From Bradyrhizobium sp. CSA112 (lineage in GTDB: Bacteria; Pseudomonadota; Alphaproteobacteria; Rhizobiales; Xanthobacteraceae), in assembly GCF_029051645.1 (NCBI RefSeq), contig NZ_JAACFS010000001.1, forward strand, positions 124,001-188,000: DNA of 64,000 nt, in the 5' to 3' direction. Below the pieces are notes generated by a model that was not told the origin of the DNA, made no database searches, and was given only the letters and a program-made list of their open reading frames with translations. This document shows positions 7,976-17,118 of the stretch, piece after piece. Position 1 is the stretch's first letter. Each line of letters begins with the position of its first letter. The position numbers and the translations under genes were made by a program.

Positions 7976-8042
7976 TGGGTCAAAACGCGAAATTCCGGAG
8001 TGGCCAGCGCATGTCTCTTTTGCCTCAAAAGCAAGACATCTC
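7976..8042. repeat. Dispersed intergenic repeat, family A, copy 6 (diverged)
   Basis: AATGGGTCAAAACGCGAAATTCCGG, then CATGTCTCTTTTGCC and AAAGCAAGACAT, match the layout of the other copies. The rest of 7790-8062 shows no gene. Confidence 0.5.
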
Positions 8043-8062
8043 TCGTTTTATGAGTGTACGTC

Positions 8063-8920
8063 CTAACGCCCGGTCCCCGCCGGTTTGACGCGGCCCGCTT
8101 TGGGCCGTTGCCGCTGCAGCTTTGCGATAAAGCTCTGCAAGACTTCTGACGGCGGTAGCGACGCGCTGTAGGCGAGCCCCACCTCGCGCTTCACGTCGAC
8201 GTCGATCTCGCGCACGGCGACATCGGAATTGGCGCGCGCCACCCCTTCGGGAACGATGGCAATGCCGACGCCAGCGGCCACCAGCGCGATCGCCCAGTCT
8301 TCCGATTCGGCGATCGCCGCGGGCTGGCGTGACGCCGATACGGCGCGGCCGAAGAATTCGCTCTGCTCGCAATGACAGCGATCGATCATGGCGACGCCGG
8401 CGAGATCCGTGGTGCGCAGCCGCTCCTTCAGCGTCAGCGGATGCGACGGCGGCAGGGCTGCGACGTAGCGCTCGACCCAGAGCGGAACGAAATGCTCGTC
8501 GGCGCGCAGCAGATTTTTGGAGACGATCCGCGCATCCGAAGGCTCATCGACGCCAACGAGACGAAGTGCGATGTCGGCGCTCCCGGTCAGCGGCTTCAGC
8601 AGCGCAATGGTTTGCGGCCGGTCGAGCGTGCGCATCAGGCCAAGCGTCAGCGCGTTCCGCGTCGCAGGTTTGCGGAACAGGTTTTTCGCGGCGTCCGCCT
8701 CATCGATGATGCGGCGAGCCACGGCGTGGAATTGTTCAGCCGCTTCCGTCGGCGCCACGCCCTTCTTGTGCCGGATGAACAGCGCGGTGCCGAGTTCGGC
8801 TTCAAGATTGGTGATCGCCGCCGAGATCGAAGGCTGCGAGATGAAGCAGCGCTTGGCGGCCGCCGTCAGGTTGCGCTCCCTGAACACGGCCGCGAAGTAG
8901 CGGAGCTCGCGGATATCCAT
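8063..8920 (-). CDS. LysR-family transcriptional regulator
   Basis: This is 285 residues, the usual length. The N-terminal winged helix is intact (MDIRELRYFAAVFRERNLTAAAKRCFISQPSISAAITNLEAELG, quoted in part), with the helix-turn-helix at about residues 18-37. It is followed by a dimerisation helix and a periplasmic-binding-like effector domain (residues about 90-270). The gene is divergent from the MBL-fold hydrolase at 9014 with a 93-bp gap, the classic LysR arrangement. It therefore probably controls that gene. Effector unknown. Confidence 0.9.
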   Translation of the reverse strand: MDIRELRYFAAVFRERNLTAAAKRCFISQPSISAAITNLEAELGTALFIRHKKGVAPTEAAEQFHAVARRIIDEADAAKNLFRKPATRNALTLGLMRTLDRPQTIALLKPLTGSADIALRLVGVDEPSDARIVSKNLLRADEHFVPLWVERYVAALPPSHPLTLKERLRTTDLAGVAMIDRCHCEQSEFFGRAVSASRQPAAIAESEDWAIALVAAGVGIAIVPEGVARANSDVAVREIDVDVKREVGLAYSASLPPSEVLQSFIAKLQRQRPKAGRVKPAGTGR

Positions 8921-8933
8921 AGGTGTATCCTAT
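8919..8933. promoter_or_regulatory. Candidate LysR-type T-N11-A site
   Basis: ATAGG-N5-CCTAT is a perfect dyad with the T-N11-A form typical of LysR sites. It overlaps the start codon region of the LysR gene, so it would suit autorepression. It is a short motif and the assignment is tentative. Confidence 0.3.
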
Positions 8934-9013
8934 TGGTACTATCAGATATCGATACTTTACCTATGAGTAGCCGAATGGCAAGCAAGACACCTGACCTCTA
9001 AGGAGACATCGTC

Positions 9014-9859
9014 ATGCGTGTCCATCATCTCAACACCGGCACCATGTGCCCGATCGGCCGGCGCCTGGTGAACGGCACCGGCAGCATTTTCCAGCGCGCG
9101 CGCATGGTGTGTCATTGCCTGCTGATCGAGACCAATGACGGGCTGGTGCTGGTCGATACCGGCATCGGACTGGACGACATTGCCAGCCCGCCGCGGCTCG
9201 GCCCCAAATGGGTTCGGCAGACGACGCCGCGGCTCGATCCGGCCGAGACCGCCGTGCGGCAGGTCGAGGCGCTCGGCTACTCCAAGCGCGACGTGCGGCA
9301 TCTGCTGCTGACGCATCTCGATCGCGATCATGCCGGCGGCATTCCGGATTTTCCGAACGCGAAGGTGCACGTCCATCGCCGCGAGTACGACATGGCGGTG
9401 ACCGGCCGGACGCCCGCACCGAAGGGCCGCTACATCACCGACCAGTGGAAGCATGGGCCACAATGGGCCTTCTACGACGAAGGCGGCGAAGATTGGTTCG
9501 GCTTCAAGGGCGTGCGCGCGCTCGGCGACCGCGAGCCCGACATTCTGATAATCCCGCTGCCGGGCCATACATTAGGTCATTGCGGCATCGCCGTCCGAAG
9601 CGGGGACAAATGGCTGCTGCACGCCGGCGATGCCTATTTTTTCCATGGTCAGATGCAGGCTTCGCCGCGGATGCCGCTGGTGCTCGGCATGTTTCAGCGC
9701 CGCGGCGATATGGATCGCGCCATGCGGATCGAAAACCAGGAGAGGTTACGAACGCTCAAGGCCAATCACGGCGATGCCGTGACGATCTTCAATAGCCACG
9801 ACCCCGTGGACTACGAGAATTGCCGCTGCGGCCAACACCAGCGGACGCAAGCGGCGTGA
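9014..9859 (+). CDS. MBL-fold metallo-hydrolase
   Basis: This is 281 residues with a ribosome binding site (AAGGAG) before ATG 9014. The dinuclear-metal motif THLDRDHAGG (HxxDRDH form of HxHxDH) lies near residues 98-107. Further ligands are in PLPGHTLGHCGI and LLHAGDAYFF. No signal peptide is seen. The arrangement resembles the lactonase-like subgroup (AttM/AiiA relatives use HxHxDH), but the second His is replaced by Asp, so an AHL-lactonase call is not justified. The divergent LysR gene is its probable regulator. Confidence 0.8.
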   Translation: MRVHHLNTGTMCPIGRRLVNGTGSIFQRARMVCHCLLIETNDGLVLVDTGIGLDDIASPPRLGPKWVRQTTPRLDPAETAVRQVEALGYSKRDVRHLLLTHLDRDHAGGIPDFPNAKVHVHRREYDMAVTGRTPAPKGRYITDQWKHGPQWAFYDEGGEDWFGFKGVRALGDREPDILIIPLPGHTLGHCGIAVRSGDKWLLHAGDAYFFHGQMQASPRMPLVLGMFQRRGDMDRAMRIENQERLRTLKANHGDAVTIFNSHDPVDYENCRCGQHQRTQAA

Positions 9860-9880
9860 GTGCTGCGAGCGGGGCCCATT

Positions 9881-9907
9881 CTTTGCATGGGGTTGTTTTC
9901 GCGATTT
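9881..9907. repeat. Dispersed repeat, family B, copy 1
   Basis: These 27 bp (CTTTGCATGGGGTTGTTTTC followed by GCGATTT) are identical to 20284-20310. Both are just downstream of plus-strand genes. The rest of 9860-10029 shows no gene. Confidence 0.8.
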
Positions 9908-10029
9908 TTTGTCTGGGCCCTGCGGTGTACCGCCGAAGAGCATCTGCGCTGCGTCCGGGACACGAGATCGTTGGCTTTGCGCTAATGAGGAATCGATTCG
10001 ACTCCAACCCATCCCGCTCGAGGCCGTGA

Positions 10030-10644
10030 TCAGCGCCTGGACCGCGGCGCCGGGGGTGGCGGGGGCGGTGCCGGTTCGGGTTGTTTGGCCGGCGTCGGCT
10101 CGGTCTGCAGGGTGCAACGCGACGCCGCGAGCGAGGCCTGTGCCTGCGGCATCAACCCGGGCTCCGGCGCCAAGGCCTTCAGCACGATCAGGCCAGTCGT
10201 GGTGGGGGAGTCGATGATCAGCCGGTCGGCGGCGGTGATTTCCTCGTCTTCCGGCAATTCCGAATGCTGCTCTTCCGTCATCAGGTCGAGTTCGATCACC
10301 TTGCGGCCGGCCGAGCGGTCGTTGATGGCGTAATAGGCGACCTCGTTACGCGTATAGAACGACACCGACGTGTAGGCCTGGCTGACCGGCACCGTGAGTT
10401 TCAGCGGGCCGCCCGTGAGGTCATAGCGGCAGATCGCGACCGCAAAGGCCGGGTCCATGAACGGCATCGGCGCGTTGTTGGGCTCGGCTAGCGGCAGCGC
10501 CGTGACCGCATTCTCCGTGGTCATCGGCGTCAGCCGCGAATAGGCGTCCTGGGTGGCAATGCGCGGCAGCGCCAGCACGCTGACGAGGTGCACCACGCCG
10601 CCCAGCAGCACGCCTGCGATGATGGTGAACAACAGCCGGATCAT
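10030..10644 (-). CDS. DUF1254-domain membrane-anchored protein
   Basis: This is 204 residues. One N-terminal hydrophobic segment (about 4-25, LLFTIIAGVLLGGVVHLVSVL) probably anchors it in the inner membrane. A DUF1254-like core follows (AYSRL, MDPAFAVAICRYDLTGGPLKL, SFYTRNEVAYYAINDRS). The C-terminus is proline-rich and ends in RSRR. The start overlaps the stop of the upstream DUF1214 gene as ATGA, so the two are translationally coupled. In many proteins DUF1254 and DUF1214 occur in one chain; here they are two short membrane-anchored proteins. Function unknown; placed next to a penicillin-binding protein gene on the same strand. Confidence 0.75.
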   Translation of the reverse strand: MIRLLFTIIAGVLLGGVVHLVSVLALPRIATQDAYSRLTPMTTENAVTALPLAEPNNAPMPFMDPAFAVAICRYDLTGGPLKLTVPVSQAYTSVSFYTRNEVAYYAINDRSAGRKVIELDLMTEEQHSELPEDEEITAADRLIIDSPTTTGLIVLKALAPEPGLMPQAQASLAASRCTLQTEPTPAKQPEPAPPPPPPAPRSRR

Positions 10645-11219
10645 GGGCAGTTCACCGTCGATATGGAAGGCATCGGCGCGTCGCGCTGCGTCCGCGTCGC
10701 AACGCCAACCGGCGTATCGTAGAGCCGCAGCATCAGCGCGTAGCGCTCGATGCCGCCGGTCGGCAGCCAGTTTCCGGCGCGGGAGCGCGCCGCCACGCGG
10801 ATCTCGAACGCGCCGTCTGAGCCGCGAACGATTTCCTGGCTGGTGAAGCCGTAGCGTTGCAGCGAATTGGCGACCAGATGCCCCTTGCGGTCGAACAGCG
10901 TCAGCGTCCAGAACCGGGCCGCCGGCGTCACACCGCTGACGACCACGTCGCAGCGCCCGTCGAGCGGCTTCTTCTTGTCGTCGGTGGTGGCCGTGAAGGC
11001 GATGCCGTCGCCGGTGCCAACAGGCAATTCGCCGCTGCGGGCAATCAAGGCGCGCGAATAGGGATCGACGTCGGCGGTGCCGCTCTTGGGCCGCGCGGTC
11101 CAGGCGCCGATCGTCAGCGTGCCGAGATCGGTGCCGCGCGTCGCCGTCATATAGGTCGAGCCGAGCCCGACGGCCGCGGCAAGCGCCAACGCCAGCAAGG
11201 TGATGAAGATCAGCCGCAC
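10641..11219 (-). CDS. DUF1214-domain membrane-anchored protein
   Basis: This is 192 residues, with an N-terminal helix at about 3-20 (LIFITLLALALAAAVGLG). The core matches DUF1214: ADVDPYSRALIARSGELPVG, FWTLTLFDRKGHLVANSLQRYGF, and WLPTGGIERYALMLRLYDTPVG near the end. It is coupled to the DUF1254 gene by a 4-bp overlap. It sits 152 bp downstream of the PBP1A-type gene on the same strand, so co-transcription is possible. No enzymatic activity is established for this short form. Confidence 0.75.
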   Translation of the reverse strand: MRLIFITLLALALAAAVGLGSTYMTATRGTDLGTLTIGAWTARPKSGTADVDPYSRALIARSGELPVGTGDGIAFTATTDDKKKPLDGRCDVVVSGVTPAARFWTLTLFDRKGHLVANSLQRYGFTSQEIVRGSDGAFEIRVAARSRAGNWLPTGGIERYALMLRLYDTPVGVATRTQRDAPMPSISTVNCP

Positions 11220-11371
11220 AGGCCAGTGCTCCGAAATCTCACGGCATCAGATTCCGGTTGAACCGGCTTCATCCGAAACCTGAAGCGCTTCTTTTTGTTT
11301 GGGCATGCCGGGGCAGACGCCTGGTGTCTGTTCCGAGGAAAGCCGGTTAACACTCTGCCGGATCATGCCTT

Positions 11372-13690
11372 TTAATTCTTCCGCTGCGCCGGCGGCGCAG
11401 CCTGCTCGCCGGCGGCTGCGACATAGTTCTCCGGAAACGCCAGCGCGCCAGACGTGACCGGCTTGGCCGGCGACTTCTGATCGTTTGACGAGGTCTTGCC
11501 CGCGGCCTTGCCGGCCTCGTCGAGCAGTCGCTCGACGCGCACCAGAATATCCGCGCCGCGCTTGGTCAATACCGGCGGAGGCCCCGGCTTGGTCTCCAGC
11601 ACCCGTGCTGCGCTGTTGGCCGCGACGTTGGCGGGCTGGGCGGGCTGCGGCAGTTTCGTGCCCATGCCGATGCCGGGGATTTCCTTCACCTCGACGCCCT
11701 GGTGCGCGACGACCATGATGTCGTGCCAGGTTTGCGCGGGCAGCGATCCGCCGGTCATGCGGTTGGTCGGCGAATAGTCGTCATTGCCGTACCAGACCGC
11801 GCAGGTGAAGTTGCCGGTGTAACCGACGAACCAGGCGTCACGGTAGGCGTTGGTGGTGCCGGTCTTGCCTGCGGTCGGAATACCGTCGAGCGCGGCGCGG
11901 CGGGCGGTGCCTTCGCTGACGACATGGCTCATCATCCATGCCATGTCGGAGGCGACGGAGGCGGGAATTGCCTGCACCGGCTTCTTGCCGTCGCGGTCAA
12001 AGCGCCAGACCAGGTCGCCGGCGCCGGTGCGCACTTCCAGCACCGCGTGAGGTTTCACCGACTTGCCCTTATTCGGGAAGGTCGCATAGGCGACCGCGTG
12101 TTCGAGCACGGTGACTTCGTCGGAGCCGATCGGCATCGACGGCGTATCGGGCAGCGGCGCCGTGAGGCCGAACTTCCGCGCCACCTCGGTGATCTTGACG
12201 CGGCCGGCCTTCGCAGGGTTCGGCGACTTGCCGCCCAGCGCAATCGACAGTTTTACGGGCACAACGTTGATCGAGCGGGTGATCGCCTGCGTCAGCGTGA
12301 CCGAGCCGGAATAGGAATGGCCATAGTTCTGCGGGCACCAGTTGCCGATGCATACCGGGCCGTCGACCACTTTCGAGTTCGGGGTGTAACCGTTCAGCAG
12401 CGCGGTGGTGTAGACATAGGGCTTGAACGACGAACCCGGCTGCCGGTAGGCGTCGGTCGCGCGATTGAACTGGCTCGATCCATAGTCGCGGCCGCCGACC
12501 ATCGCGCGAATGCCGCCATCGAGATCGGCCACCACAGTGGCGGCCTGCGTCGCGTGATAGTCGCGGCCGAACTGGCGCAACTGGTTTTCGACCGCGTCCT
12601 CGGCGGCGCGCTGCACGTTCATGTCGATGGCGGTGCGGACCACGAAGACGCGCTCGACATAGGATTTCGGGAAGGTGTCGACCAGCCTGCGCATCTCTTC
12701 AAAGGCGTAGTCGAGGTAATAGTTCGGCGAATTCTCGTCGCGGCGGTCGACGGCCACGGCCGGGTTGCGCCGGGCGCCGAACACCTGGCCTTCGGTCATG
12801 AAGTCGGCATCGACGAGATTGTCGAGCACGATGTTGGCGCGGGCACGGGCGGCGGGCAGGTTGATGTGCGGGGCGTATTTGGTCGGCGCCTTGAACAGCC
12901 CGGCCAGCATGGCGGATTCCGCCAGATTGACGTCGCGCGCCGACTTGTTGAAGTAGAAATGCGCCGCGCCGTCGACGCCGAAGGTGCCGCCGCCCATATA
13001 GGCGCGGTCCAGATAGAGCTTCAGGATCTCGTTCTTGGTGAGCCGCGTCTCCAGCCAGATCGCCAGGAACGCTTCCTTCACCTTGCGCTCGATGGTGCGC
13101 TCGTTGCTCAGGAACAGGTTCTTGGCGAGCTGCTGCGTGATCGACGAACCGCCCTGGCGCACGCCGCCGGCCTGCGCGTTGGTCACGAGCGCGCGCGCGG
13201 TGCCGGGGATGTCGATGCCGAAATGGTCGTAGAAACGGCGGTCTTCGGTCGCGAGCGTCGCCTTGATCAGGTTGTCCGGAAAATCTTCCAGCGGAATCGA
13301 GTCGTTGTGCTTGATGCCGCGGCTGCCGATCGGATTGCCGTAACGGTCGAGAAACGACACCGCCAGATCGGATTTCTTCAGCCAGTCGTCATCGGCGGTT
13401 TCGCGAAACGCGGGAACCGCGAGCGCCAGCATCACGATCAGCCCGGCAAGGCCGATGGTGGCGGCTTCCGAGAACGGTTCGATGAAAACCCAGCGCTTCC
13501 AGCGGCCGACATAAAAGCGGTCCATGAAGGTGGAATAGCGCTCGTACAGCTCGCGCAGGCCCTTGCCCGACGAAAACAGCGTCGAGTCGATACGCGCGTC
13601 CAGATCCAGAAGGAAGATCCGGATCTTCTGCTTCCACTGCGGAGGTAAGATCTGGCGCACCGGGACCCTTGGTCGGTTCGAAACGCTCAC
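11372..13690 (-). CDS. Class A penicillin-binding protein (PBP1A-type transglycosylase/transpeptidase)
   Basis: This is 772 residues from GTG 13690. A basic cytoplasmic tail is followed by one membrane helix (about 76-95), then a GT51 glycosyltransferase domain with ATEDRRFYDHFG (catalytic Glu149) and GGSSITQQLAKNLFLSNERT. The transpeptidase domain has SSFK near residue 418, an SIN-type motif (AITRSINVVPVK) and KTGTT near residue 607. The low-complexity C-terminal tail is rich in Pro, Ala and Lys. It polymerises and cross-links peptidoglycan in the periplasm. Length and motif order are complete. Confidence 0.92.
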   Translation of the reverse strand: MSVSNRPRVPVRQILPPQWKQKIRIFLLDLDARIDSTLFSSGKGLRELYERYSTFMDRFYVGRWKRWVFIEPFSEAATIGLAGLIVMLALAVPAFRETADDDWLKKSDLAVSFLDRYGNPIGSRGIKHNDSIPLEDFPDNLIKATLATEDRRFYDHFGIDIPGTARALVTNAQAGGVRQGGSSITQQLAKNLFLSNERTIERKVKEAFLAIWLETRLTKNEILKLYLDRAYMGGGTFGVDGAAHFYFNKSARDVNLAESAMLAGLFKAPTKYAPHINLPAARARANIVLDNLVDADFMTEGQVFGARRNPAVAVDRRDENSPNYYLDYAFEEMRRLVDTFPKSYVERVFVVRTAIDMNVQRAAEDAVENQLRQFGRDYHATQAATVVADLDGGIRAMVGGRDYGSSQFNRATDAYRQPGSSFKPYVYTTALLNGYTPNSKVVDGPVCIGNWCPQNYGHSYSGSVTLTQAITRSINVVPVKLSIALGGKSPNPAKAGRVKITEVARKFGLTAPLPDTPSMPIGSDEVTVLEHAVAYATFPNKGKSVKPHAVLEVRTGAGDLVWRFDRDGKKPVQAIPASVASDMAWMMSHVVSEGTARRAALDGIPTAGKTGTTNAYRDAWFVGYTGNFTCAVWYGNDDYSPTNRMTGGSLPAQTWHDIMVVAHQGVEVKEIPGIGMGTKLPQPAQPANVAANSAARVLETKPGPPPVLTKRGADILVRVERLLDEAGKAAGKTSSNDQKSPAKPVTSGALAFPENYVAAAGEQAAPPAQRKN

Positions 13691-13946
13691 ACACGCCCGG
13701 CCGGGCGCTGTCGAGACGTCATGCGTTAGTGTTGCGGCAAACCCAAGGCGCTTTTAGGAACCCTTGGGGACTCGCCATTGTTCTAGCCGAGCGGAGGCCA
13801 TAAACCAATGCTCACGCTCACCATTTTGGTGGTCAGCCCTAACGCGGTCCCGGCTTTTTTGCTCCCGTATTCAGCCCGCTTGCACCGGGGTCGCCCTAGC
13901 TCCTAGAAGGTTGCAGCCGAACTCGATCTGGAAACCATCCGACTTC

Positions 13947-14456
13947 ATGACCGCGCCGCCCAAGCGAGCTTCCAGCCAGGAGGGATTCTTCTGGAAAACC
14001 AAGACGTTGGAGGAAATGTCCAACGCCGAATGGGAAAGCCTGTGCGACGGCTGCGCGCGCTGCTGCCTGGAAAAGCTCGAGGACGAGGATACCGGGAAAA
14101 TCTACTTCACCCATGTCTCCTGCAAGCTGCTCGATTCCGGCCTGTGCGCTTGCAAAGACTACCCCAACCGTTCCGAGAAAGTTCCGGATTGTGTCCGCCT
14201 GACGCCCGAGAACGTCCGCACCCTGAGCTGGCTGCCGCCGAGTTGCGGCTACAAGCTGGTAGCGGAGGGGCGCGATCTCTACTGGTGGCACCCGCTGATT
14301 TCGGGTGACCCCAACACCGTGCATGAAGCCGGGGTTTCCGTGCGCGGCAGGGTGCAGGGCACCGAGGACGAGATCGCCGATGAGGATCTCGAAGACCACA
14401 TCGTGCAATGGCCGGCGCTGTTGCCGAAGCGGGCGCGGCTGAAGAAGCGGCCCTGA
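13947..14456 (+). CDS. YcgN-like (UPF0260) cysteine-cluster protein
   Basis: This is 169 residues from ATG 13947, where the family similarity begins; the open frame extends further upstream without family resemblance. The defining cysteines are present: CDGCARCC at residues 33-40, C59, CAC at 67-69, C82, and a later SCGYKL. Family members are about 150-170 residues, are related to YkgJ, and probably bind zinc or an iron-sulphur cluster. The exact role is unknown. The gene is monocistronic. The preceding 250 bp hold no other gene. Confidence 0.85.
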   Translation: MTAPPKRASSQEGFFWKTKTLEEMSNAEWESLCDGCARCCLEKLEDEDTGKIYFTHVSCKLLDSGLCACKDYPNRSEKVPDCVRLTPENVRTLSWLPPSCGYKLVAEGRDLYWWHPLISGDPNTVHEAGVSVRGRVQGTEDEIADEDLEDHIVQWPALLPKRARLKKRP

Positions 14457-14607
14457 TCACCTGCGCTTCCGCCGCAGCCACATGCGCCTTTTCATTCGCC
14501 CGTCAAAGCGCTAAGGTAGTTGTATATTTAGCGCCGAACATCCTTAAGCTTTGCACTAGATTTCTATTTCCCATCAGTGAGATGTCCCTCAATTTTTGAG
14601 GTGTCCC

Positions 14608-14964
14608 ATGAATACTGGTCCTGTTCAGCCGATACCGAAGGACGACGAGAACAGGACGCCCGAGCCGAGCTCCGCGCTGTGCCTTTCCGGCGGAGGGTAT
14701 CGCGCGATGGTGTTTCACATCGGCGTGCTTTGGCACCTCTATGAAACCGGGCTGCTGCAGAACATCAAACGGATATCGAGCGTGTCGGGCGGCTCCATCA
14801 CGGCCGGCCACCTCGTGCTGGCCTGGCGCAACCTCAGCGACGCGACCACGCAAGAGAGATTGATCAACTGGGGCTACGCGGTTTGCGATGCCGCGCTGCG
14901 CAAGCATTTGGACTCGGAGCTGAAGCCGAAGCCGGTGTTCCCCTATCCTCAATCCGGGGTGTGA
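14608..14964 (+). pseudogene. Patatin-like phospholipase, truncated to the N-terminal third
   Basis: This is 118 residues from ATG 14608, preceded by GAGGTGTCCC. The start of a patatin fold is clear: LCLSGGGYRAMVFHIGVLW (oxyanion-hole GGGxR) and SSVSGGS with the nucleophile Ser. It stops at residue 118, whereas active patatins need about 300 residues including a catalytic Asp in a DG[GA] motif, which is missing. The sequence diverges after DAALRKHLDS. It is the first gene of a run with the subtilase (22-bp gap) and the MBL hydrolase. It is probably inactive as a lipase unless the remainder is supplied elsewhere. Confidence 0.7.
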
Positions 14965-14986
14965 GGCAGAGGCGAGGGGGCCGAAC

Positions 14987-17107
14987 GTGGCAAAGCAACG
15001 CAAGCAGCGGGCGCCATCGCGGGGCCGCAAGCCAAAGTCGACGGATGACGCCACGCGGGCCGCCCCGGAACCAGAGAGAGCGGTATCCGGCACGACAGCG
15101 CCTGCAGATGCAACGCCGGTAGCCGCGCGGCCCGACATCGTGCAGGACGTGCCCGGTGGCGCGAGAACCAAGGCTGACAGGCCGCTGCAATTCTCGATTC
15201 CCGCGGAGCTGGTCGAGCACATCCTGTTAGGCCCGATCGACGACCGCCGCGTGTTGCAGGATTCTCCGCTGCTCGGAGACGTCTGGGCCGCTTATGCGCT
15301 TGATCCCGGTGTCGTTCAGGACGTGTTGATCACGCCGCACAAAAATACGACCGCCGCAGTGGTCGCCCAAATCATCCCGCGCGGAATAGCCCTGCGCGAG
15401 CAGGAGCGCAAAAGCGAAACACCGCCGCCGCCCGAGCGGCCGAAAGTGAGAGCGAAGGTCGCCTATCTGCAGGGGCTTGTGGGTGCAAAGCTGTATTTCG
15501 ACGAAGTGCTGCGCATTCTCGTGCCCCTGACACAGTGGTGGAGCCAGTCAAAGCTCCAGGAAAGAATATTGAAGATCGACCAGGCCAACCTCCGCAGGTT
15601 GCTTGAGCGGGAGCCCGGCCGTCCCGGCAACAATCCGGAGAACTTTACATCACTGGAAAGATACATCGCGCTCGCGGGGTTGATCTATTGGATCGGCAGG
15701 CTCGAGCGTCCGACTATCCCCGGCAGCGCTCCACCCCAGCCGGTGGAGCGTTTGCCGCTGCTCAAGGTCGATGAGGCATTCCGGAGATATCAGCCCTATA
15801 TCGATGAAATCATCAAAGGAATGTTCGACCTTTACGGGGTCATTCAGGCCAATCCCCACGCCCTGGCATCGGATGATCCCGACGACAGCGAGCAAGCCAG
15901 AACCGATAGCCTTATCTTTCAGGTCTCGCTGAACCGCGTCGCGTCGGCAGCACTCGATCGATCCATTCCGGCCGTGAAGGCCGACGCTGCGCACTCCCTG
16001 TTCAAGGTGAATTGCAAGAACATCGTTTGGGCGGTGCTTGATTCCGGCATCGACGCCCAGCACGCGGCTCTCGCCGACCCAGACAAGCCGGACAGATCGC
16101 GCGTCAGGAAGACCTTCGACTTCACGAGAATTCGCGAGATTGTCAGCAATGACGAGAATGACATCGCTCCTGCAGAACTAGAGGAACTCGCGACAGCCGC
16201 CGGCATCAGGCCGGCCGACGCGTCCCGCTATCTGAAGGAGATTGCCGAGGACGCCAGAGCAAAACGGCCGATCAATTGGGGCGCCGTTGAAAAGCTGATC
16301 ACGCTCAAGAACCCGCCGCAACCACCCAGCACGCATGGCACACACGTCGCGGGAATCATCGGTGCCAACGGACGTGCGACCAACCATCCCGACGGCATGT
16401 GTCCCGATATCCGCCTCTACGATTTCCGCGTTCTCGGCAAGACCATCGACGATACCGAATTCGCTGTTATCGCCGCGCTGCAATACATTCGCTACGTGAA
16501 TGAGCGGCATAGTTATATCACCATTCACGGCGCCAACCTCAGCCTCTCCATCCCGCATAACGTCCGCAATTATGCCTGCGGGCGCACGCCGGTGTGCAAT
16601 GAATGCGAGCGGCTGGTGGAGAGCGGGGTCGTGGTGGTCGCCGCGGCGGGCAATCGCGGCTTCCAGAAATTCGAACTGACGGATGGTGGTGTTTTCGAAG
16701 CCTATGCGGCGTTCAGCATCACCGATCCGGGAAATGGCGAGAGCGTCATCACCGTCGGGTCCACGCACGGAAACTGGCCGCATACCTATGGCGTGAGTTT
16801 CTTCTCCAGCCGCGGTCCAACCGGCGACGGCCGCCTCAAGCCGGATCTGGTGGCGCCGGGGGAGCGGGTGCAGTCGTGCGTCACCGGCGGCAATCACAAG
16901 GAGTGGGGGCCTGAGTCCGGCACCAGCATGGCGGCGCCGCATGTCAGCGGCGCCGCCGCGATGCTGCTGGCGCGCTACGAGGAACTGATCGGCCAGCCGC
17001 GCAGGGTCAAACGAATCCTGTGCGAAAGCGCGACCGATCTCGGCCGCGAGCGAAGTTTCCAGGGCCACGGCATGCTGGACATCCTGCGTGCCTTTCAATC
17101 CATCTAG
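14987..17107 (+). CDS. Cytoplasmic S8 (subtilase) serine peptidase with large helical N-terminal domain
   Basis: This is 706 residues from GTG 14987 with a GAGGCGAGGGGG ribosome binding site. There is no signal peptide, and the first 60 residues are basic and low complexity. Residues about 65-330 are a helical region of unknown type. The peptidase domain has Asp352 (AVLDSGID), His450 (THGTHVAGIIG), an AAAGNRG oxyanion segment and Ser647 (SGTSMAAPHVSGAA), so the triad is complete. About 95 residues separate Asp and His, more than in typical subtilisins, which implies an insert. It lies between a truncated patatin and an MBL-fold gene 11 bp downstream. Subtilases without export signals in such clusters are often effectors of conflict systems; that role is inferred here. 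Confidence 0.85.
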   Translation: MAKQRKQRAPSRGRKPKSTDDATRAAPEPERAVSGTTAPADATPVAARPDIVQDVPGGARTKADRPLQFSIPAELVEHILLGPIDDRRVLQDSPLLGDVWAAYALDPGVVQDVLITPHKNTTAAVVAQIIPRGIALREQERKSETPPPPERPKVRAKVAYLQGLVGAKLYFDEVLRILVPLTQWWSQSKLQERILKIDQANLRRLLEREPGRPGNNPENFTSLERYIALAGLIYWIGRLERPTIPGSAPPQPVERLPLLKVDEAFRRYQPYIDEIIKGMFDLYGVIQANPHALASDDPDDSEQARTDSLIFQVSLNRVASAALDRSIPAVKADAAHSLFKVNCKNIVWAVLDSGIDAQHAALADPDKPDRSRVRKTFDFTRIREIVSNDENDIAPAELEELATAAGIRPADASRYLKEIAEDARAKRPINWGAVEKLITLKNPPQPPSTHGTHVAGIIGANGRATNHPDGMCPDIRLYDFRVLGKTIDDTEFAVIAALQYIRYVNERHSYITIHGANLSLSIPHNVRNYACGRTPVCNECERLVESGVVVVAAAGNRGFQKFELTDGGVFEAYAAFSITDPGNGESVITVGSTHGNWPHTYGVSFFSSRGPTGDGRLKPDLVAPGERVQSCVTGGNHKEWGPESGTSMAAPHVSGAAAMLLARYEELIGQPRRVKRILCESATDLGRERSFQGHGMLDILRAFQSI

Positions 17108-17118
17108 AGAGGCAGGAA

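Noticed and set aside
9014..9859. AHL lactonase (quorum quenching) for the MBL-fold gene
   Set aside because: The active-site motif is HxxDRDH, not HxHxDH, and there is no supporting context.
11702..13648. 648-codon plus-strand open frame opposite the penicillin-binding protein gene
   Set aside because: The minus strand encodes a complete PBP1A-type enzyme with all motifs. The plus-strand frame is rich in Arg, Gly and Val without family features and arises from GC-rich codon bias.
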